Shown here: piece by piece, positions 35,744-49,015 of the stretch | Layout of the letters: each line of letters opens with the position of its first letter | Numbering within the stretch: position 1 is the stretch's first letter | Assembly: GCA_965226645.1 (NCBI GenBank) | Contig: CBDDDL010000004.1 | Coordinates: forward strand, 868,001 to 932,000 | DNA length: 64,000 nt | Source: Poriferisodalis sp965226645 | GTDB taxonomy: Bacteria; Actinomycetota; Acidimicrobiia; Acidimicrobiales; Poriferisodalaceae | Direction of reading: 5' to 3' | Notes under the pieces: generated by a model | What the model was told of the DNA's origin: nothing | The model's input: only the letters and a program-made list of their open reading frames with translations | The model's database searches: none | Made by a program: the position numbers and the translations under genes

Positions 35744-36634
35744 TTATCGATCCTTCAGACCGAACTTGTGCTTGAGGACCCGGTGAAAGCTGTCCGCTCC
35801 CGCAGTCACCAGTCGAGCCTGATACGGCGCACGGGTCACAATCAATTCGTCACCCGTTTGCAGTCTCGTCGCCGAGCGTCCGTCCACTGCCGCAAGCGCA
35901 GCTCGCTCGCCGATCACACGCAACCCGATTTCGGTCTCCGCCGGAAGCAGCAGCGAGCGGTCGAACAGCATGTGCGGCGCGACTGGTGTGACCTGTAGCG
36001 ATTCATGCGTCGGAGCCACGACGGCACCGCCAGCGGACAGGCTGTACGCGGTGGATCCAGTCGGCGTGGACACGATGAGACCGTCTGCGGCATATGTCGC
36101 GAACGCGTCGCCGTCGAAGCGAACCTCCAGGCGAATCGTGTGACCCGGGTCGCTCTTTTCGACCACCACCTCGTTGAGCCCCGTCCATGTGCTCACTTCG
36201 TCGAACCCAACCATCGACCGGCGGTCTGCATCAGTGTCGCCCGCGCGGCGCACGGTGGCGCTGACCATCATTCGCTCGGAGATGTCGAGGTCGCCGGCCA
36301 GTGCTGCGGCCACGGTCTCGATGAGGTTCGGGGGCTCGAACTCGGTCAGATAGCCGAGGTGGCCCACATTGACCCCAAGCACTGGAACGCCAGCAGCGGC
36401 CACCATGTCGAACGAGCGCAGCATCGTGCCGTCGCCACCGATGCTCACGGCCAGTGCTGCGGTCCCGTCGATCAAGTGGTCGTCGGCGGCGAGCTCCAAC
36501 CGACCGATGGCTGCGGCCTCGGCAGGAGGCATGACGACGAAGTGGCCGTTTTGCTCGAGCCACTCGACCAGCTGCTTCGCCGCTGCGAGCGCCTCAACAC
36601 GCTCGTTGTGCGCAAGCACGGCAACGTCGCTCAT
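35744..36634 (-). CDS. nadK: NAD kinase
   Basis: NadK phosphorylates NAD to NADP. The 296-aa protein has the GGDGT motif (residues 66-70), LGVNVGHLGYLTE, the substrate motif LNEVVVEK and the glycine-rich VSTPTGSTAYSLSAGG. The ATG overlaps the tlyA stop (ATGA). A 67-nt gap separates it from recN. Confidence 0.96.
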   Translation of the reverse strand: MSDVAVLAHNERVEALAAAKQLVEWLEQNGHFVVMPPAEAAAIGRLELAADDHLIDGTAALAVSIGGDGTMLRSFDMVAAAGVPVLGVNVGHLGYLTEFEPPNLIETVAAALAGDLDISERMMVSATVRRAGDTDADRRSMVGFDEVSTWTGLNEVVVEKSDPGHTIRLEVRFDGDAFATYAADGLIVSTPTGSTAYSLSAGGAVVAPTHESLQVTPVAPHMLFDRSLLLPAETEIGLRVIGERAALAAVDGRSATRLQTGDELIVTRAPYQARLVTAGADSFHRVLKHKFGLKDR

Positions 36635-37470
36635 GCAGGCCTCCTTGCCGAATCGAGCTCATCGGCAGCCAGACACACCGCAGCGGCGACATCGGCGTCC
36701 CTCAACGTGATGGCCGCAGCGACATCCGCGCTTCGGCGGCAATGCAGGAGGAACTCCACGTTGCCTGCCGCACCGCGCAGCGGCGACACGGTGATGCCAG
36801 CCGGTGCCAGGCCTCGGTCGTGCGCTGAAGCCGCCACGTCGTCAAGGACGCGCCGCCAGACCGCAGGGTCTCTCACCACACCCTTGCCTCGCGACACCTC
36901 TCGCCTGTCGGCCTCGAATTGGGGCTTGACCAGCAGCACTGCATCGCACTCCGGCCGCGCGCACGCAGCGAGATTCGCCATGACGGTGCGAAGCGAGATG
37001 AACGAGAGATCCGCTGTCACGACGTCGACCGCGCCGCCGATGTCTGCGGGCCCGAGATGGCGAATGTTGCAGCGCTCGCGCACAATGACACGCTCGTCTG
37101 CGCGCAGACCTGCATCGAGCTGGCCCCAGCCGACGTCGACGGCAACGACCTCCGCTGCGCCTCGCTGCAACAAGCAGTCGACGAAACCGCCTGTCGAAGC
37201 GCCTGCATCAAGCGCCCGCCGAGACTCGACGTCGATACAGAAGGCGTCCAGGGCGGCGTCGAGCTTGCCGCCGCCGCGTGACACGAATCGCCGCGGTTCC
37301 CCGGTGAGATGCACCGCTTCTGACGGCGCGACGAGCCGCGAGGGCTTGGACGCGATCGTTCCGCTGACACGGACCCGGCCGTCGTCGATGAGTGCCGCAG
37401 CGACGGTCCGCGACGGCGCGATGCAGCGGCGCACCAGTTCGCTGTCCAGGCGTCGACGCACTGCAGTCAC
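36631..37470 (-). CDS. tlyA: TlyA family rRNA (cytidine-2'-O)-methyltransferase
   Basis: A 279-aa protein with an N-terminal S4 RNA-binding domain (residues about 5-58) followed by FVSRGGGKL and an FtsJ-type methyltransferase with the SAM-binding DAGASTGGF (88-96), ADLSFISL and LLVKPQFE. Mycobacterial TlyA methylates 16S and 23S rRNA and affects capreomycin sensitivity. The GTG start at 37470 is preceded by TACGTT at 7 nt, so the operon probably begins here as a leaderless mRNA. Confidence 0.94.
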   Translation of the reverse strand: MTAVRRRLDSELVRRCIAPSRTVAAALIDDGRVRVSGTIASKPSRLVAPSEAVHLTGEPRRFVSRGGGKLDAALDAFCIDVESRRALDAGASTGGFVDCLLQRGAAEVVAVDVGWGQLDAGLRADERVIVRERCNIRHLGPADIGGAVDVVTADLSFISLRTVMANLAACARPECDAVLLVKPQFEADRREVSRGKGVVRDPAVWRRVLDDVAASAHDRGLAPAGITVSPLRGAAGNVEFLLHCRRSADVAAAITLRDADVAAAVCLAADELDSARRPA

Positions 37471-37477
37471 GCTGTCG

Positions 37478-37483
37478 AACGTA
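37478..37483 (-). promoter_or_regulatory. -10 box of leaderless tlyA operon
   Basis: TACGTT on the minus strand lies 7 nt before the tlyA GTG. The 110-nt gap to korB has no other clear signal. Confidence 0.45.
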
Positions 37484-37580
37484 CCAGCGTGCTCGGCTGG
37501 CTCGGCAGTGGATTGCGAGCTGGTTTCCGCGAAGGGCCTTCCGAGGCAACGTCCGCATCTGAATGCCCGCGGTGTCGGTA

Positions 37581-38600
37581 TCAGACGTTCCAGGTGCCCC
37601 TCGAGCGAAGCATCGCTGAGATGTCCGCGGGGCCTTGCTTTTCCTGGGCTGCGGCCAGCTGGCGGGTCGATGCCATCGCGTACTCGCTGCGTTCCACTGC
37701 GCGGAACACGCCGATCGGAGTCGGCTCGAACGGTCCGCGGGCGAGACGAGCGAGCATGAACGCCGTCGAGGGGTCGTGCTTGCGCTCGTCGTGCACCAAG
37801 AGGGCGCTTTCGCCGACATCGGCAGTGTGCACGACACGGGCGCAGCCGGCCTCGTCGATCACGCCGAACTCGCCGTCGGCCCCGAAGCAGATCGGCTCAC
37901 CGTGGACGAGCGGGATCAGGTTGGCGTCGCGGTTCTGCTTCTTCGTGATGGTCTCGAACGCCCCGTCGTTGAAGACGTTGCAATTCTGAAATACCTCGAC
38001 GAAGGCTGCGCCGTCGTGGGCATGTGCACGCTGGAACGTGTCCATCATGTGCTCGCGGTCCATGTCGTGGGTGCGGGCGACGAACGAGGCCTCCGCGCCA
38101 AGCGCAACCGACAGCGGGTTGAACGGAGCATCCAGCGAGCCCATCGGCGAGCTCTTGGTGACCTTGCCGACCTCGCTCGTGGGGCTGAATTGGCCCTTGG
38201 TCAACCCGTAGATCATGTTGTTGAACAACAGCACCTTGATCTTCACGTTGCGGCGCAGTGCGTGAATCAGGTGATTGCCGCCGATTGACAGCATGTCGCC
38301 GTCGCCACCGATCACCCAGACATCGAGATCGGGGCGCGCCATCGACAAACCAGTGGCGATGGCGGGTGCCCGGCCATGGATGCCGTGCACTCCGTAGGAG
38401 TTCATGTAGTACGGAAAGCGAGCGGCACAGCCGATTCCCGAGATGAACACCGTGTTGTGAGGTTCAGTCCCGAGGCTCGGCATCAGCATCCGCATCGCCG
38501 TGAGGATGGAGTAGTCGCCGCAGCCAGGGCACCAGCGGACCTCCTGATCGGACGCCCAGTCGGCCGGCCCGGTCGTCGGAGTGGCGGAGGTGTCGGTCAT
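37581..38600 (-). CDS. korB: 2-oxoacid:ferredoxin oxidoreductase, beta subunit
   Basis: KorB is the thiamine-diphosphate subunit of 2-oxoglutarate ferredoxin oxidoreductase, which makes succinyl-CoA in the TCA cycle. The 339-aa protein has the CPGCGDYS cluster/TPP motif (residues 24-31), a second Cys in GIGCAARFPYY, and the TPP motif GGDGDMLSIGGNHLIHALRRN. It follows korA after 66 nt on the same strand. The 2-oxoglutarate specificity is inferred from the KorA/KorB pair in other Actinobacteria. Confidence 0.92.
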   Translation of the reverse strand: MTDTSATPTTGPADWASDQEVRWCPGCGDYSILTAMRMLMPSLGTEPHNTVFISGIGCAARFPYYMNSYGVHGIHGRAPAIATGLSMARPDLDVWVIGGDGDMLSIGGNHLIHALRRNVKIKVLLFNNMIYGLTKGQFSPTSEVGKVTKSSPMGSLDAPFNPLSVALGAEASFVARTHDMDREHMMDTFQRAHAHDGAAFVEVFQNCNVFNDGAFETITKKQNRDANLIPLVHGEPICFGADGEFGVIDEAGCARVVHTADVGESALLVHDERKHDPSTAFMLARLARGPFEPTPIGVFRAVERSEYAMASTRQLAAAQEKQGPADISAMLRSRGTWNV

Positions 38601-38666
38601 CTTCGAACTCGTCTCTGTGAGGTTGTTGCTGTCGCGAATCGTGTTTGTGTGCTTGGGTGGGTGCGC

Positions 38667-40547
38667 TTACGCTGATGGCATCGCTTCGAGCCGGTGTCGG
38701 ACGCCCTCGGTGATCTCTGCGGTGGTGAACGGCACGCCGTCGATCTTGCCGACGTGCTCGACGTCGATGAGGTGCTTGGCCCGCACCAGATCGCACAGCT
38801 GGCCCTTGTTCATCTCGGGGCACACCACGGCGCGGTAGCGCCGGAGCACGTCGCCGAGGTTGGGCGGCAGCGGATTGAGGTGCCGCAGATGCACATGCGC
38901 GACCTTGTAATCGGCTTCGCGCAGTCGCCTTGCAGCAGCATCAATGGCGCCCCAGGTGGACCCCCAGCCGAGCACGACGAGGTCGGCGTCGGCGTCGCCG
39001 GCCACTTCGACATCGGGAACGTCGATGCCGTCTACCTTCGCTTGGCGAAGGTCGACCATCTTCTGGTGGTTCTCGGGGTCATAGGAGATGTTGCCGGTGC
39101 CGTCTTCCTTCTCGATGCCGCCGATGCGGTGCATCAATTCGGGGGTGCCGGGAATGGCCCAGGGTCGCGCCAGCGTCTCGGGATCACGCAGGTACGGAAG
39201 GAAGATGCCGTCGCCGTCCTCGTTGGTGCCGTTGAAGCCGGTCGCGAACTCGACGCCGATGTCAGGGAGGTTTTCGACGTCGGGCAGCAGCCATGGCTCG
39301 GAGCTGTTGGCCAAAAAGCCGTCGGAGAGCACGATCACCGGCGTGCGGTACTTGAGCGCTATGCGTGACGCCTCGATCGCGATGTCGAAGCAGTCCGCCG
39401 GGCTGCGCGGCGCCACAATCGGCAATGGCGACTCGGAGTGACGGCCGTACATGGCCATCATCAGGTCGGCCTGCTCGGGCTTGGTCGGCAGGCCGGTTGA
39501 CGGTCCACCCCGCTGGATGTCAAGCACAACCATGGGCAGCTCAAGGCTGACGGCCAGGCTCAGCGTCTCGCCCTTGAGCGCCAGCCCGGGACCCGACGTG
39601 GCGGTGAATGCCAGCGCTCCTCCGAACGCCGCGCCGACGGCCGACGCCGCAGCGGCGATCTCGTCCTCGGCCTGGAAGGTCCGCACGCCGAAGTTCTTCT
39701 TGAGCGACATCTCGTGGAGGATGTCCGAAGCCGGCGTGATCGGATAAGAACCCAGGAACACCGGCAGGCGCGCGAGCTGGCCTGACGCGACGCAGCCCCA
39801 TGCGAGAGCCGTGTTGCCATTGACGTTGGTGTATTCGCCGGGCGTGAGCGGAGCCGGTTTGACCTCGTAGTGCGCCTCGAAGATCTCAGCTGTCTCGCCG
39901 AAGTTGTACCCGGCACGAAAGGCGGCCGCGTTGGAGATGATGACTTGTTCGCGGCCGCGAAACTTCGTGTTGATGAATTCCAAGGTCGGCTCGATGGGCC
40001 GCGTATACATCCACGAGATCAGCCCGAGCGCGAAGAAGTTCTTGGATCGCTCGGCGTCACGCGGCTTGACGCCGTGCTCGGCAACCGCATCGCGGGTGAT
40101 CTGGCTCATCGGGACCGGATATGTGCGGTAGTCGTCCAGCGAGCCATCGTCCAGCGGATTGCTCTTGTAGCCGGCCTTCTCGAGGTTGCGGTCGTTGAAG
40201 GCATCGGTGTTGAGGATCAGCGCGCCGCCCTGGGTGAGGTGGTGCAGCTGCGCCTTGAGCGCGGCGGGGTTCATCGCGACCAGTACGGTCGGGGCATCGC
40301 CTGGCGTGGTGATTTCGAAGTCAGAAACGCGGACCTGGAACGCCGAGACACCCGCGAGCGTCCCCTGCGGCGCCCGGATCTCCGCCGGGAAATCCGGCAG
40401 CGTCGACAGGTCGTTGCCGAGGGCGGCAGAAATGCTGGTGAACTGATCGCCTGTGAGCTGCATGCCGTCACCGGAGTCGCCGGCGAAGCGAATGATGACT
40501 TCGTCGATCTCCTGCAGCGGCAATTCGCGCGATGCGGTCTCGGTCAC
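38667..40547 (-). CDS. korA: 2-oxoacid:ferredoxin oxidoreductase, alpha (gamma-alpha fused) subunit
   Basis: A 626-aa fused subunit. The N-terminal gamma-like domain (VIIRFAGDSGDGMQLTGDQF and QGTLAGVSAFQVRVSD) precedes the alpha pyrimidine-binding and transketolase-like domains (GCVASGQLARLPVFLGSYPITPASDILHEM and ATSGPGLALKGE). The start is GTG 40547, fixed by an AGGAGG six bases upstream; the longer frame is not used. It works with KorB and ferredoxin. Confidence 0.92.
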   Translation of the reverse strand: MTETASRELPLQEIDEVIIRFAGDSGDGMQLTGDQFTSISAALGNDLSTLPDFPAEIRAPQGTLAGVSAFQVRVSDFEITTPGDAPTVLVAMNPAALKAQLHHLTQGGALILNTDAFNDRNLEKAGYKSNPLDDGSLDDYRTYPVPMSQITRDAVAEHGVKPRDAERSKNFFALGLISWMYTRPIEPTLEFINTKFRGREQVIISNAAAFRAGYNFGETAEIFEAHYEVKPAPLTPGEYTNVNGNTALAWGCVASGQLARLPVFLGSYPITPASDILHEMSLKKNFGVRTFQAEDEIAAAASAVGAAFGGALAFTATSGPGLALKGETLSLAVSLELPMVVLDIQRGGPSTGLPTKPEQADLMMAMYGRHSESPLPIVAPRSPADCFDIAIEASRIALKYRTPVIVLSDGFLANSSEPWLLPDVENLPDIGVEFATGFNGTNEDGDGIFLPYLRDPETLARPWAIPGTPELMHRIGGIEKEDGTGNISYDPENHQKMVDLRQAKVDGIDVPDVEVAGDADADLVVLGWGSTWGAIDAAARRLREADYKVAHVHLRHLNPLPPNLGDVLRRYRAVVCPEMNKGQLCDLVRAKHLIDVEHVGKIDGVPFTTAEITEGVRHRLEAMPSA

Positions 40548-40644
40548 GGATCCTCCTGTGGGGGTACGGCGGAATCCCGGCGAGCACGCTAGCCGCGACT
40601 GCCGTCGCACGGTTGTTTCGGAGCCGCCGCCGGGTGGCGGCTGC

Positions 40645-41721
40645 TCAGGCGATCGTGACCGCCGGGTCGAGATATATGTCCTGGATGGCTCCGAGCAACT
40701 CGATGCCTTCGGACATCGGTCGCTGAAAGGCTTTGCGGCCCGAGATCAAGCCGATGCCGCCGGCGCGCTTGTTCACCACGGCGGTCTCGGTGGCCTCTGC
40801 GAGATCGGTGGCGCCCGAGCTGGCGCCGCCAGAGTTGATGAGCCCCACACGCCCCAAGTAGCAGTTGGCCACCTGCCAGCGGCACAGGTCGACCGGGTGA
40901 TCTGAAGTCAGACGGTCGTACACGGCCGGGTGGGTCTTGCCGAACCCGGGCACCGAGACGAATGCGCCGTTGCTCTCGGGCAGCTTCTGCTTAATGATGT
41001 CGGCCTCGATCGTGACACCGATGTGGTTGGCCTGCCCGGTTGCATCGGCAGCGACGTGGTGATCGACGCCGCCCGCTTCATTGGAAAGGTTGATGGCCGA
41101 GTTGCGCAGGTAGCACCACAGCACGGTGAACATCCCGAGGCGGTGCGCCTCCTCAAAGGCGGCGGCGACTTCGGTGATCTGGCGACCGCTCTCGGCCGAG
41201 CCGAAGTAGATGGTGGCACCGACACCCGCTGCGCCGAGCTCGTGGGCCCGGACGACAGATCCGAACATGATTTGGTCGTACGTGGTCGGGTAGGTCATGA
41301 GCTCGTTGTGATTGAGCTTCACGATGAACGGAATGCGGTGCGCATAGCGGCGGGAGACTGCTCCGAGCGCGCCGAACGTCGTTGCAACGGCGTTGCAACC
41401 GCCGTCGACCGCGAGCTCCACAATGGCGGCGGGGTCGAAGTAGATCGGGTTGGGGGCGAACGATGCAGCAGCGGTGTGTTCGATGCCCTGATCGACGGGG
41501 AGGATCGAGACGTACCCGGTGCCGCCGAGTCGACCGTGATCGAACAGCGACTGCAGGCTGCGCATGACCTGTGGCGATCTGTCGGTGCCGGCGACCACGT
41601 CACTGACGAAATTCGGACCGGGCAGGGTCAGCAAGTCGCGACTGATCCCTTCACACTTGTGGTCCAGCAAGTAAGAGGCCCGGTCGCCGAGCAGTCGTTC
41701 GATGTCGGTGTCCGTCTTCAT
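40645..41721 (-). CDS. fbaB: class I fructose-bisphosphate aldolase (DhnA/FbaB type)
   Basis: A TIM-barrel Schiff-base aldolase of the archaeal/DhnA type, which cleaves fructose-1,6-bisphosphate in glycolysis or makes it in gluconeogenesis. Typical blocks are SILPVDQGIEH, FIVKLNHNELMT, GAAGVGATIYFGS and GLINSGGASSGA. I use ATG 41721 (358 aa), preceded by AGGTGAG at about 9 nt; an in-frame TTG lies eight codons upstream. Confidence 0.9.
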   Translation of the reverse strand: MKTDTDIERLLGDRASYLLDHKCEGISRDLLTLPGPNFVSDVVAGTDRSPQVMRSLQSLFDHGRLGGTGYVSILPVDQGIEHTAAASFAPNPIYFDPAAIVELAVDGGCNAVATTFGALGAVSRRYAHRIPFIVKLNHNELMTYPTTYDQIMFGSVVRAHELGAAGVGATIYFGSAESGRQITEVAAAFEEAHRLGMFTVLWCYLRNSAINLSNEAGGVDHHVAADATGQANHIGVTIEADIIKQKLPESNGAFVSVPGFGKTHPAVYDRLTSDHPVDLCRWQVANCYLGRVGLINSGGASSGATDLAEATETAVVNKRAGGIGLISGRKAFQRPMSEGIELLGAIQDIYLDPAVTIA

Positions 41722-41738
41722 GTTGTGCCGCTCACCTT

Positions 41739-41766
41739 GCAACACTCACTGGGCAACACTCACTGG
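41739..41766. repeat. 14-bp perfect tandem duplication
   Basis: GCAACACTCACTGG occurs twice in a row (41739-41752, 41753-41766), just upstream of the aldolase ribosome-binding site. It lies in the 184-nt gap between the TPR gene and the aldolase, where I see no gene or clear promoter. Confidence 0.85.
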
Positions 41767-41905
41767 CGTCTCGCTGGCGCCTGCAGGGTTCATCCGTTCG
41801 CCAGTTCGACGGACTTGCCCAGTCGCCCGATTGACGCGTTCACTCTACCTGCGCGCCATCAAACTCGGGAGGAGTCCGGAAAATTCGCGAGGAGTCCACG
41901 GCCCG

Positions 41906-43252
41906 TCAGGAAGCTGTGTCGCTCAACGATGCCAGTCGGTCGGTCACATCGACAAAGTCGGGCTCTGCCTGCTGGACGCGGCTGAAGCCGCGCCGTGCGC
42001 GTTGCAGATCGCCGACTTGGTCGTAGAGGTCGGCAAGCGCGTACCACAGCCTCAGGTGATGCTCTTGGGGGTGCTTCGAGCGTAACGGCCCGGCTTCGAG
42101 GAGCCGGATGGCATCTTGGGTTCTGCCCTCATCAGCCAACGCCCCCGCCGTCACGATCCGACCCTCTGTGATCGTGTCGGCATCCGGGCTCGAGTGTCGA
42201 AGCCGATCCCAGACGTCGTGGACGTCATTGAGTCGTCCGAGCGCCCGGTAGCAATCCGCCAGCACTGGAAGCTGATCGGTCGCGCCCGTCATCGCTTCGT
42301 ATTGCTCGAGCCGGTGCGCGGCCGCAGTCCAGCGGCCCAGCCGGTACAGCGTCAGTCCGTACAGCTCCTGCACCTCAGCAACGGCAGCGAACCGCGCGGC
42401 CAGCGGCCGCAGCGTGACGAGCGCGTCGCCGAAGCGTTCCGCAAGAAAATCCTCGCCCGCATCGCGCAGGCGCCGCGCTAGCCGTTCCCGTTCGGACTTC
42501 GGCATGTCTCGCACCGACGCCGGATCCAGCTGCGGAACATCCAACCGCACCTTCGGGCGTGTCCGACGCCGTGCATCCTGGGCACCGTTGCGACCCGAGC
42601 CGCCAGCTTGAGGGGGCACCCGTTCAGGATCCGCCAATTGCTCGGGACGCTGCTCGCTGCGGGCCGGCACGCCTGCTGCGTAGGCGTCGCCTCGATCCGC
42701 ACCCGGAATGGGTCGGAGCACAGATGCACCCCGGCGCGCAACGCCGCCCCAGTCGGTTCGGCGGGCAGCTTGCTCTGCGACTTCATCGACCGGCTTGTCA
42801 GGCCGGCGAGGAGGTCCCGAGCGCCGTTGGGGCCGGTCCGAGGCACGGCCGCGGATCAATGACTCGCGGCTGCCGCTGGTGCGGCGGTCATCTTGTCGTT
42901 CAGGACGCCGACGTCGCGCCGGTACACCATCGTTGCGTCCGTCGGAGCGGTCGCTTCGTCCCTCGGAGCGGTCGCTTCGTCCCTCGGAGCGGTCGCTTCG
43001 TCCGTCGGGGCGGCCGTCGCGGCGTCGATCCTGTCTCCGGTCGGGGTCTCGACCCCCGCTGGCGTCATTGCTCCGACGACGGTCGCCATTGCGGCCGCCG
43101 TCCCGAGCAGAACCGCCGTCTCGCCGACCTCCTGAACCGCCGCCGCGAGTGCGATCTGGGCGTCCAGCGCCAGGGCGATTTGAACGTCCGGCGCCACCGC
43201 GATCAGGACGCTGTGCGCGGCCGCTGCGAGGCGGACGCCGATTCTCGGTCAC
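41906..43252 (-). CDS. TPR protein with long Arg/Asp/Gly-rich N-terminus
   Basis: A 448-aa protein. Residues 1 to about 170 are low-complexity, dominated by Arg, Asp, Gly and Ser, including a tandem (S/D)-R-S-E/D-G-R heptad. The C-terminal half (about 235-448) is helical with several tetratricopeptide-like units (GLTLYRLGRWTAAAHRLEQYEAM, DCYRALGRLNDVHDVWDRL, LWYALADLYDQVGDLQRARRGF). The function is unknown; RNA binding by the basic region and protein binding by the TPRs are guesses. It starts with GTG at 43252, just downstream of the rRNA operon's terminator. Confidence 0.75.
   Translation of the reverse strand: MTENRRPPRSGRAQRPDRGGAGRSNRPGAGRPDRTRGGGSGGRRDGGSARDGGRNGDRRRSNDASGGRDPDRRQDRRRDGRPDGRSDRSEGRSDRSEGRSDRSDGRNDGVPARRRRPERQDDRRTSGSRESLIRGRASDRPQRRSGPPRRPDKPVDEVAEQAARRTDWGGVARRGASVLRPIPGADRGDAYAAGVPARSEQRPEQLADPERVPPQAGGSGRNGAQDARRRTRPKVRLDVPQLDPASVRDMPKSERERLARRLRDAGEDFLAERFGDALVTLRPLAARFAAVAEVQELYGLTLYRLGRWTAAAHRLEQYEAMTGATDQLPVLADCYRALGRLNDVHDVWDRLRHSSPDADTITEGRIVTAGALADEGRTQDAIRLLEAGPLRSKHPQEHHLRLWYALADLYDQVGDLQRARRGFSRVQQAEPDFVDVTDRLASLSDTAS
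42936..43000. repeat. 21-nt coding tandem repeat in the TPR gene
   Basis: About three copies of a 21-nt unit resembling GGAGCGGTCGCTTCGTCCCTC, the last diverged. They encode the heptad repeats of the Arg-rich region, so changes in copy number would keep the frame. It is not a CRISPR: there are no spacers. Confidence 0.8.
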
Positions 43253-43276
43253 TCCTCGAGGCTAGGCCCCAGACGC

Positions 43277-43313
43277 GAAGAACCCCCGCCGCTAGCAGCG
43301 GCGAGGGTTCTTC
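43277..43313 (-). terminator. rRNA operon terminator
   Basis: A long inverted repeat (GAAGAACCC...GGGTTCTTC arms continuing into a GC-rich CCGCCGCT / AGCGGCG stem) follows the 5S gene directly. On the minus strand it gives a strong stem with a 3' TTCTTC. It lies about 8 nt past the 5S end and before the TPR gene. Confidence 0.8.
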
Positions 43314-43320
43314 ATGAAGG

Positions 43321-43437
<117 letters not shown>

Positions 43438-43557
43438 AGATCAAGATGCGGTCGACATCGTCGTCCGCACGAGTGCAGTAGTGCACAATGACGTCTGCAA
43501 AGCGATGCACGATCAGCGCAGCTAGATGTGCGCTTCCTCGAGGCTGAGTATCGATAC

Positions 43558-48497
<4,940 letters not shown>

Positions 48498-48764
48498 ATC
48501 AGAGCCCGCGAGTCTCGTAGCGGCGACCGAAGCGGCCACACGGTGAACATCGCAGGAACGATCAGAAGAGCCCCTGCCGCGATCACTGAAGGGGAATTAT
48601 CCTCTCCTGCGGCAGCTGGCTGGAATTGTGCACCTTCGCATTCAGCCCGCACGAGGCGAACTGGATACTCGGATGCGATTGGTTGGTTCTCGGCCATAAA
48701 TGGCCGTGAACCCGCTTTGTGGTTCGACCGGCGGCTAAAACTCAGCAGCCGATCGCCCGCACTG

Positions 48765-48793
48765 GCGTTAATCGTCCTCTGTTCTGTTGTCAA
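48765..48793 (-). promoter_or_regulatory. candidate rRNA operon promoter
   Basis: On the minus strand a TTGACA is followed after 17 nt by a weak TAACGC -10 box. A second TTGACA lies 24 nt further upstream. The region 48498-49015 (about 520 nt) between 16S and tyrS holds no gene that I can support and must contain the rRNA promoter and leader. Confidence 0.35.
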
Positions 48794-49015
48794 GGAGCGC
48801 TGTCGACAAGCTGTCAACAGCTGACACTTGGCCGACGGTTGCTGCTGTCCTCATTGAGGAACGCAACAGGGATCGTCGCCGGAGGTGTCTGTCCCCGCCG
48901 ACCAGTGTTGCTGACCTTGGGGGGGACGCACGAGACTAGCGGTGCAGACCGACGGCCGCAACCACGTCACGGGTCGAATTCGATTGATCCTGTTGCAGGC
49001 CCGTACGGCTGGTTC

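Noticed and set aside
36005..37759. A 584-aa plus-strand frame
   Set aside because: Antisense to nadK and tlyA, low complexity, no motifs.
42936..43000. A possible CRISPR array
   Set aside because: The 21-nt repeats are contiguous and in frame with a coding region. There are no spacers or cas genes anywhere in the window.
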